From the NCBI GenBank assembly GCA_036674765.1, contig JARVKI010000026.1, positions 310,001 to 374,000 of the forward strand: DNA of 64,000 bases, read 5' to 3'. Position 1 is the first letter of the stretch; each line of letters begins with the position of its first letter. The DNA comes from Seiridium cupressi (taxonomy: Eukaryota; Ascomycota; Sordariomycetes; Amphisphaeriales; Sporocadaceae). A program made the position numbers and the translations under genes. Below, piece after piece: positions 58,233-64,000 of the stretch. The notes under the pieces are model-generated. The model was not told the origin of the DNA. It was given only the letters and a program-made list of their open reading frames with translations, and did not search any database.

Positions 58233-59020
58233 ATGCGTCCCATCAACCTTCTTCCAACCTTCATCTCTGCCGCCTTTTGTCTGTCCGAGGCGGCGACTCC
58301 TAACCCGCCAGGTTTCACCTACCTCTTCACGGCTAATGTAACACTGGAGCCCGCCATCGACATGGGCGTCGGGCTCTATGGACAGCGCGTCGCCATACCG
58401 ATTATAGGCGGCACGTTCAATGGGCCCAATATGAACGGTATATACACACACTCTCTCTAATAGCAACTTTTTCCCCGCTCGCCCGTCTTAGCTGTCTGCC
58501 CTCAATGGCTTCGCGGGGATCCAAAGCTGATAAAAACACCAAAGGAACGATCCTCAACCTTGGTGCGGACTGGGGATGGACGGATACGCATAACCCGAGT
58601 GGTGCGTCGACGTTTCACCCAGATACGCGGTATCAGCTTCGGACATACGATGGAGCCAACATCTTCATCCAAACCGAAGGGCCAGCGCAGGTGTGTCTTT
58701 TCCCCTCAACTTTCAGGGCCCCGTCTCACCTTACTCTCACAAAGGGTGTGAGCAGAGGTTCAAATGGCTGACCTTGCACACAGACCGATGGAACGATCCA
58801 CTTGAGAGAGAAGTTCGAGACGGGTAGTGCGGATTATTATTGGATGAACAACATTGTGGCTGTGGGCATTCTAAAGGCGGGCAGCGGGTATGTTGTGATT
58901 GATACCTGGCAGGTCAGTACTTTTAATTTGCCAGCTCCGTGATGTGGTGGCTACTCCATGACGGCCTTGAGCGTCCAAGACAGCTGACATAAAACACCAT
59001 AGGTTACCTCGCCAGTATGA
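58233..59020 (+). CDS. Secreted DUF3237-domain protein
   Basis: Four exons (58233-58437, 58545-58690, 58784-58912, 59003-59020) give 165 aa. Donors are GTATAT, GTGTGT and GTCAGT, and acceptors CCAAAG, CACACAG and CCATAG, all in phase. The signal peptide is residues 1-21 (MRPINLLPTFISAAFCLSEA). The small beta-barrel domain follows: FTYLFTANVTLEPAIDMG, GTFNGPNMNG, ILNLGADWGW and TRYQLRTYDGANIFIQTEGP. It continues with HLREKFETGSADYYWMNNIV and AVGILKAGSGYVVIDTWQV. This matches DUF3237, a family of secreted fungal and bacterial proteins of unknown biochemical function. The first intron's AAAG acceptor is weaker than the rest, so the join at MNG is the least certain. The last exon codes only VTSPV. 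Confidence 0.85.
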
Positions 59021-59259
59021 TATGGAGCCAAAGAAAAGAAAAAAAAAAAAAAAACCAAGGCAGTAACGCAGTGGTCAATGTGATGATCGGCTATGTCCTT
59101 TACTTAGCAAACCTAAGCTCAGGTCAACATCACCATGTTATGCCTGGCTCAGTGAGGGAACGAACGAACACACGACGGCATGTCAATCATTGCATTCATC
59201 TTACTCCCGTCGTGATGTACAGTTCATGCCCACCGTCGTACTCTACTCTATACACCCAT

Positions 59260-62200
59260 CTACCTTCCGCCAGCAAAAGCACTCTTGACCTCACTCCGAG
59301 GCCACTCGAACAGCACATCGCCGCCATATACCGTGGATGTAATTGTGGATATCCTGACCTCAATCTCACTGTAGAACTTCTCGCACTCCTTCAGCATGCG
59401 GTTGACCAGTGCTCTTCCGCTTGTACTGTTCGGGTTTTCGTCCGAGTCGCCAAAGTGCTTCTCCACTCTTTTCTTCAGCGCCTCGACTCCCTTCCGTATC
59501 TCGCGGCCGTCATAGCCCGAGAGTACCTTGTTGAACGTTCCCTTGGCATTAGACGGTTGGGCTGCAATAGTTGATGGTGATTTGCCCGAGGCCAGTTGCG
59601 CCTCAATGTTCTCCAGGTATTCCAGGAGCTTGCCCAGTGGGCGACGCATGACGGCATTGAGATAGAGGTTCATATGCTCATTCATCTCACCACTGGCCGC
59701 ATCCTTCCAGTCCTCCAAGATTTCCAGTCCGCGCGTGTCAACTTCCTCAAGGAAGTGGTTCATATTTTCGATAAGGAGGATATGGTAATTCAGTGCCTCC
59801 TTGTCTTCCGGATCGGCGCCTGAGTTTGTGAGAGTAGCCGGGTTTTCGCGGGCAATGACCTTGAGAGACTCGAACATGGACTTGATGATGCGATCGTACT
59901 CGCGGTCAATAGAGCGGCGAGCCGAACTGCTGGTCTCGGCCACCGACATCATATTTTCAACGGCAGCAAAGAACTGCGGAAACACGCGTATGAAGGAGAT
60001 AACGCCCTTGCGCTTCTTGATCTTGACCTTGGTTTCCTCGATTGCTCGGATTTGTTCGTCAACAAATTTGGTGAAACGGGATTCTAAACTGTTGTGTAGC
60101 TTCTGCAAGATATTGTTGAGAAAGTCTTGGTTGGACTGGGCTATGTCCGAGTGCTTGCGCTCAAGTACAGCTAGAACACCGACTCCTTGTCTACAGTTCC
60201 GATTAGTTTAGGACTGGACTGACAACGGGATGCAGCCACTTACAATGGATCTTGGGACAGAACCCAGTCAACGGTTTGCTGGAGGTCGGGTTCTAAAAAG
60301 GAGAAAATCACTTCCATGGCCCGCGTGACTCTTCTCGCAAGGTCTCGGTCAGGTTCCATGAGCCTGTGTCTTCTCAAGTCACCACCGCGTCTGTCACGTG
60401 GTTTAGCAGCTGCTACTGCGTCTGGGAAGTCGGCGGTCTCCAAAGTCGTAGCATGGAAGAAGTCGATGATAAAGTTTTGCTCCATCTCGATGAGCGGTAA
60501 GAGATCATCCGCGATGCCAGCGAATATCTCGTACGGAAGAACGCGGTCAGCTCCCTTATCAACATTACCCTTGTTGCCTTCCCCAATAGGAGACCGTAAA
60601 CTCCTAGCTAAGGTCTGACTTCGCTTCACGGTAAGCTTTCTTGCCGTCGCCATTGTGCTTTCTTGCTGTTTTTCGGCCTGAGCAGTGAACAGAAGGTCTC
60701 CTTCTTCGCCAGTAGGCTTTCTAGCATTACGCTTCCATGCGGTAAGCACTTCCTTGAACTCTGACCTGTATAGTGGCAAGTTCTTGTCCTGATAGACCTG
60801 GAGATACGTATTCCATCCAGTCAAATCCAAGTCACGAGCATATACCATCAACGGGCTGTAACGCCATAGGAGCTCGCGACCCACGTCGTGATGTTTAGGG
60901 TCTACCTTCTTTGAAAGCGCCCCATCCAGACTCTTCTTGACCTCGCGTGCAGCTTGGTCGAATTGCCGTTCCATGAATTCCCTGTACCGGTAGAGAAACT
61001 GCGCGCTGCTGGTGAGATACATTTCTTTCTTTTCTTGCACGATACGCATCTGGCCATAGTCGGCGTTGAAACCAGTCTGTTGGTCGTTCACCAGGATGTC
61101 TTCGCTTCTCCTCTCCATTCCATCCATGTTGGGGTCAATCTTCATCATGGCCTTGTACAGAGTCACAAGAGTAGACTCAATGTCCTCCAGACCGGTCATG
61201 GTATCAAGGGGGGCAACTTCAAGGGGTCGCAAATCTTCACGTTGTATGGCACATGTGTCGAGAAGTGATTCGAGTTCCTTCTTAAGCAGTTTCTGGTTTG
61301 CAGCCTGGACCTGCAGACCCTGTCCTTGGGCCTCGATATATGCTATGTCCTCAGAGAGGGTCTAGCGAATGTTAGTAGAATATACACCCGATAAGAAACG
61401 ATGAACTTACCCCTAGCTCAACACTGTACAGGGTGAGGAGGTTGTCGAGCTCGTCACATTCGCCAATGGCAATGTCCAGACCTTTCTTGATGGCATCGAT
61501 TCTTTCGTCTTCATCTTCGAAACGTACAACCCAGTCGCCAGCCTGAGCCTTGTTCAGCTGGCGATCGACGTCCAGTTTCATCTCCTCAAAGTTGCGGCTG
61601 CGCATCTGCTCGCCAGGAACCCAACCAAAGTGGTCAAGCAATTTTGTGAACTCAGCTGTCTGCCCAGCAAGGATGCTAGTGTCGATCCCCAGAGTCGTCA
61701 AGTACTTGGCATCGTTGCCCGTGACAACCAAGTCTTCATCGGACTTCTTGATGCTCTCCTGAAGTTTGCCCTTCTCAGAAACAGTTGGCTGAAGACTATT
61801 CGGCCGACTGGAGTTTGGAACTGTGATCTTCACTTCGGGTACATTGGAATTCCTCTTCGGAGATTTAGGTGGCTCTAGAGCTTTGGGAGGTTCGGGTTGG
61901 GGAACGAGGCGTGGAGGGGCCGGCACGACCTCCGTGATGCCGTCTGGTTCGCCACTATCGGAACGTTTCAGCTCCCGCAACCTTTCTCCAGCACCGCCGG
62001 GCCGGGGCTTGAAAGCGGCTGCAGCCGAAGCAGCTTTCCACAAAGCACCGGCCAAATCACCCTTGGATTTCTTAGACTTGATCATAGGTCCCAGACCCGG
62101 GCGACTCTCGTCAACCTCTGGTGGCGGTGGGGGCTCCGTTGATGCTTCTGGTGGCGCGGGGCTCGCTGCAGCACTGACGAATGGAGTAGCCACCGGCGAA

Positions 62201-63607
62201 GGTGTCGCCACGGCAGGCTCAGGGCTTGCTAGGGGTGTGTCTCTCTCACTTAGTGCGGTGGCAAGTGAAGCGCTTTCTGGCTTCTGCGGAGCTGATAGCT
62301 TTCGTGGTGACATCCGTTCGGCATTCCGGGGCGGCGGTTGTGGATCTTTTCTGAAACCTGGGCTCATCAGTGGAGCGGGGACCAAATCATTGTCCATGAA
62401 AGCATTCTGAGGTCGCGTCGGGTCCATCGGCGGACGTCTTCTGTCAGGCAAGTCAACCTGGGGGAGTCCTTGCGATGGGGGTTGTGGCTGTGGTGGTGGT
62501 AGTGGTGGTGGTTGCAGCTGCGGTTGCGATGGCTGTGATTGCAGTGGGGGTGTTGCTGTTGGATCACGGTCGCCGAATCTCCCTGGCACGCCTGGGCCAT
62601 TCATGCCTCCTCTTGACCTTGGCGGAATGCTAGATGCATCATCACTCCTCCTGGTTGCTACCGAGTCTTGGCTGGGATTATTTGCAGCCAAACGACGCAG
62701 TGCCGGTGGTTGACTGGCATCTCGGGCCGAGCCTAAGCTAGAAGCTGGGGATGCAGGTTTCCCGTTCGGAGGTACAAGACTACGAGCTGGTGAAGCTGGT
62801 GGTCTCGGAGGCGGTGGCTGATATGCTTGTACTGGGGTGGAGCTTATGGAGAAGTCGCTCGGAGCTGGCGTGAGTCCCGGGCGTGGAGGTGCAGTCTCGC
62901 CGGGAGGCGGCCTTCCTTGCTGTCGTCGTGCCCCAAGCACCTGGTCCACCTCACGGGGGTCAAAGCCATGCAGCTCTGGAAGCTTGCCCCCCGTGTACTT
63001 GCTATAGATCTTGATTAGACTAGCAATGAAGAACTTCTTTTCCTTGTCAGCCTGGCACTGCCAGAAGTAAGGCTTTCCAATATTGACCGTGAATCCGGTG
63101 TCTCTTGCATACTGCCTCTTACGCGGGTCCACTGACGTGGAGGTGAAAGACTCAATGGCCGTCAAATCATTCAGATCCCACGTCTTTCCGATGGAGAAGG
63201 TCCCATTTGCGTTTTCTTTCGACTTGTGCATGCGCACACGGCCGGACTTGCGCACGGCTATGATGATTACTCGCGGTTTTTCGCTCTGCGAATTGACCGC
63301 TTCGGGGGGAGGTGGCGTCGACGGGTACGAGCTATATTCCATTATCCTAATATGGGTAATATAAGTTTCGAGTACTAGTGTTTCGCAGGTCAGCTCTGAA
63401 CGACAACAGCTATGGCAGTATGCCCGGTAGGCAATGGTCTTGACAGCACTGCGGTGGGAGAGAGTGCTCACAGGAACCATCGGTATCCTTCTTGTTGAAG
63501 CAGCTCTCAACGATGCGCCGCTTCTCCTCCTCGAACCTCTCAGCGCGACTCATTTCGCGACCGCCGCCAGAGAAGCTCCCGCCTCCATTCTGGCGCGGGC
63601 CATCCAT
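59260..63607 (-). CDS. SEC3: Exocyst complex component Sec3
   Basis: Exocyst subunit that marks sites of polarised secretion by binding plasma-membrane PI(4,5)P2 and Rho-type GTPases. Four exons (63472-63607, 61411-63374, 60244-61361, 59260-60190) give 1382 aa; phases match and the donors are GTGAGC, GTAAGT and GTAAGT. The start MDGPRQNGGGSFSGGG leads to SRAERFEEEKRRIVESCFNK and, after intron 1, ETYITHIRIMEY. The N-terminal cryptic PH domain (residues ~75-180) shows KPRVIIIAVRKSGRVRMHK, TFSIGKTWDLNDLTAIESF and KPYFWQCQADKEKKFFIASL. A Pro/Gln-rich linker covers ~190-560. The C-terminal helical-rod region includes LLDHFGWVPGEQ, TLSEDIAYIEAQGQGLQVQA, ELLWRYSPLMVYARDLDLTG, FIRVFPQFFAAVENMM and the terminal FEWPRSEVKSAFAGGR. 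Length fits fungal Sec3. Confidence 0.95.
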
Positions 63608-64000
63608 GTCTCGTAAGACGGCAAGTTATGATCAATATGCGTCAATCGCAGTTGTCGTGTGGCCATCCGGCATCTTCGACGTCACTACTCCGTTGGGAGC
63701 TCCGGGTCTGGGGCGAAGCAACGTGTCCAGGGTGAATTGTGTCAATCGCGCGGCTCGGGGAGAGACGGATATATCGGTTGTACAATCTCGGGCTCCCAGT
63801 CGTACCCCAGCGTCGGATGTCTTCGAATAGTGTACGAGGCTGCTCTTCTACCGCAGGGTCGTCAGAGTGGTGATTGTGGATTTCATGTCTCGTTTCGATG
63901 TCGGGTCTCTTCCTCGAGGTCCATGCACGCCCCCAAGCATGTAATGCTAACCCCTGCACTTGGCGGAGTCAAGCCTAACCGGTCACCCTTGCCAACTTGA
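63608..64000. other. Right edge, upstream of SEC3
   Basis: Promoter-side DNA of SEC3. A frame open to the window edge on the plus strand has no recognisable motif. Confidence 0.4.

Noticed and set aside
61823..62410. 195-codon plus-strand frame opposite SEC3
   Set aside because: Antisense shadow of the Pro/Gln-rich SEC3 linker; low-complexity composition.

Overview
The window is nuclear DNA of a filamentous ascomycete (Pezizomycotina, probably a Sordariomycete). The genes carry 50-190 nt introns with GTAAGT/GTGAGT-type donors and CTGAC/CTAAC branch sites. The gene content is fungal: Mediator Med13, Enp2, Rad10, Sec3, PTH11-type rhodopsin-domain protein, proteinase K-like subtilase, S10 carboxypeptidase, GH47 mannosidase, DUF3237, HET domain and highly reducing PKS.

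Layout. 1-15 kb: rhodopsin-domain membrane protein (+), Mediator subunit 13 (-), a long gene-free stretch with an unassigned fragment near 9.2-9.5 kb and a broken HET-domain relic (11.3-11.8 kb), ENP2 (+), and a small single-pass membrane protein (-). 15-21.3 kb: about 6 kb without recognisable genes, AT-rich around 16.3-19.1 kb. 21.3-31.6 kb: six-exon secreted subtilase, a 1314-aa coiled-coil protein, mitochondrial ribosomal protein bL33m (three tiny exons), and a membrane-anchored spermidine-synthase-fold protein. 31.6-40.9 kb: a dead secondary-metabolism locus with an AflR-like Zn2Cys6 regulator, a membrane-protein scrap, the C-terminal half of a highly reducing PKS (cMT-ER-KR-ACP) full of stops and frameshifts, and the C-terminal two thirds of an aristolochene-synthase-like terpene cyclase. 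41.5-49.2 kb: RAD10/ERCC1, secreted GH47 alpha-mannosidase, a broken DUF1295-type membrane reductase, and fructose-1,6-bisphosphatase. 49.2-64 kb: gene-poor stretch with a possible small spliced gene, S10 carboxypeptidase, a conserved membrane-anchored protein interrupted by a G-run frameshift, a DUF3237 secreted protein, and exocyst SEC3 at the right end.

How it fits together. Housekeeping genes (transcription, ribosome biogenesis, mitochondrial translation, excision repair, gluconeogenesis, exocytosis) alternate with secreted hydrolases and decayed accessory DNA. The most informative structure is the PKS/terpene-synthase pair. They are divergently oriented and both have lost their 5' parts exactly where they face each other, as expected if one deletion removed the shared promoter and both gene starts. 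A regulator with an intact zinc cluster sits beside this dead locus. I did not find an intact previously undescribed system; the strongest signals are relics and domain oddities. All exon boundaries were derived by hand from splice motifs and reading-frame continuity.
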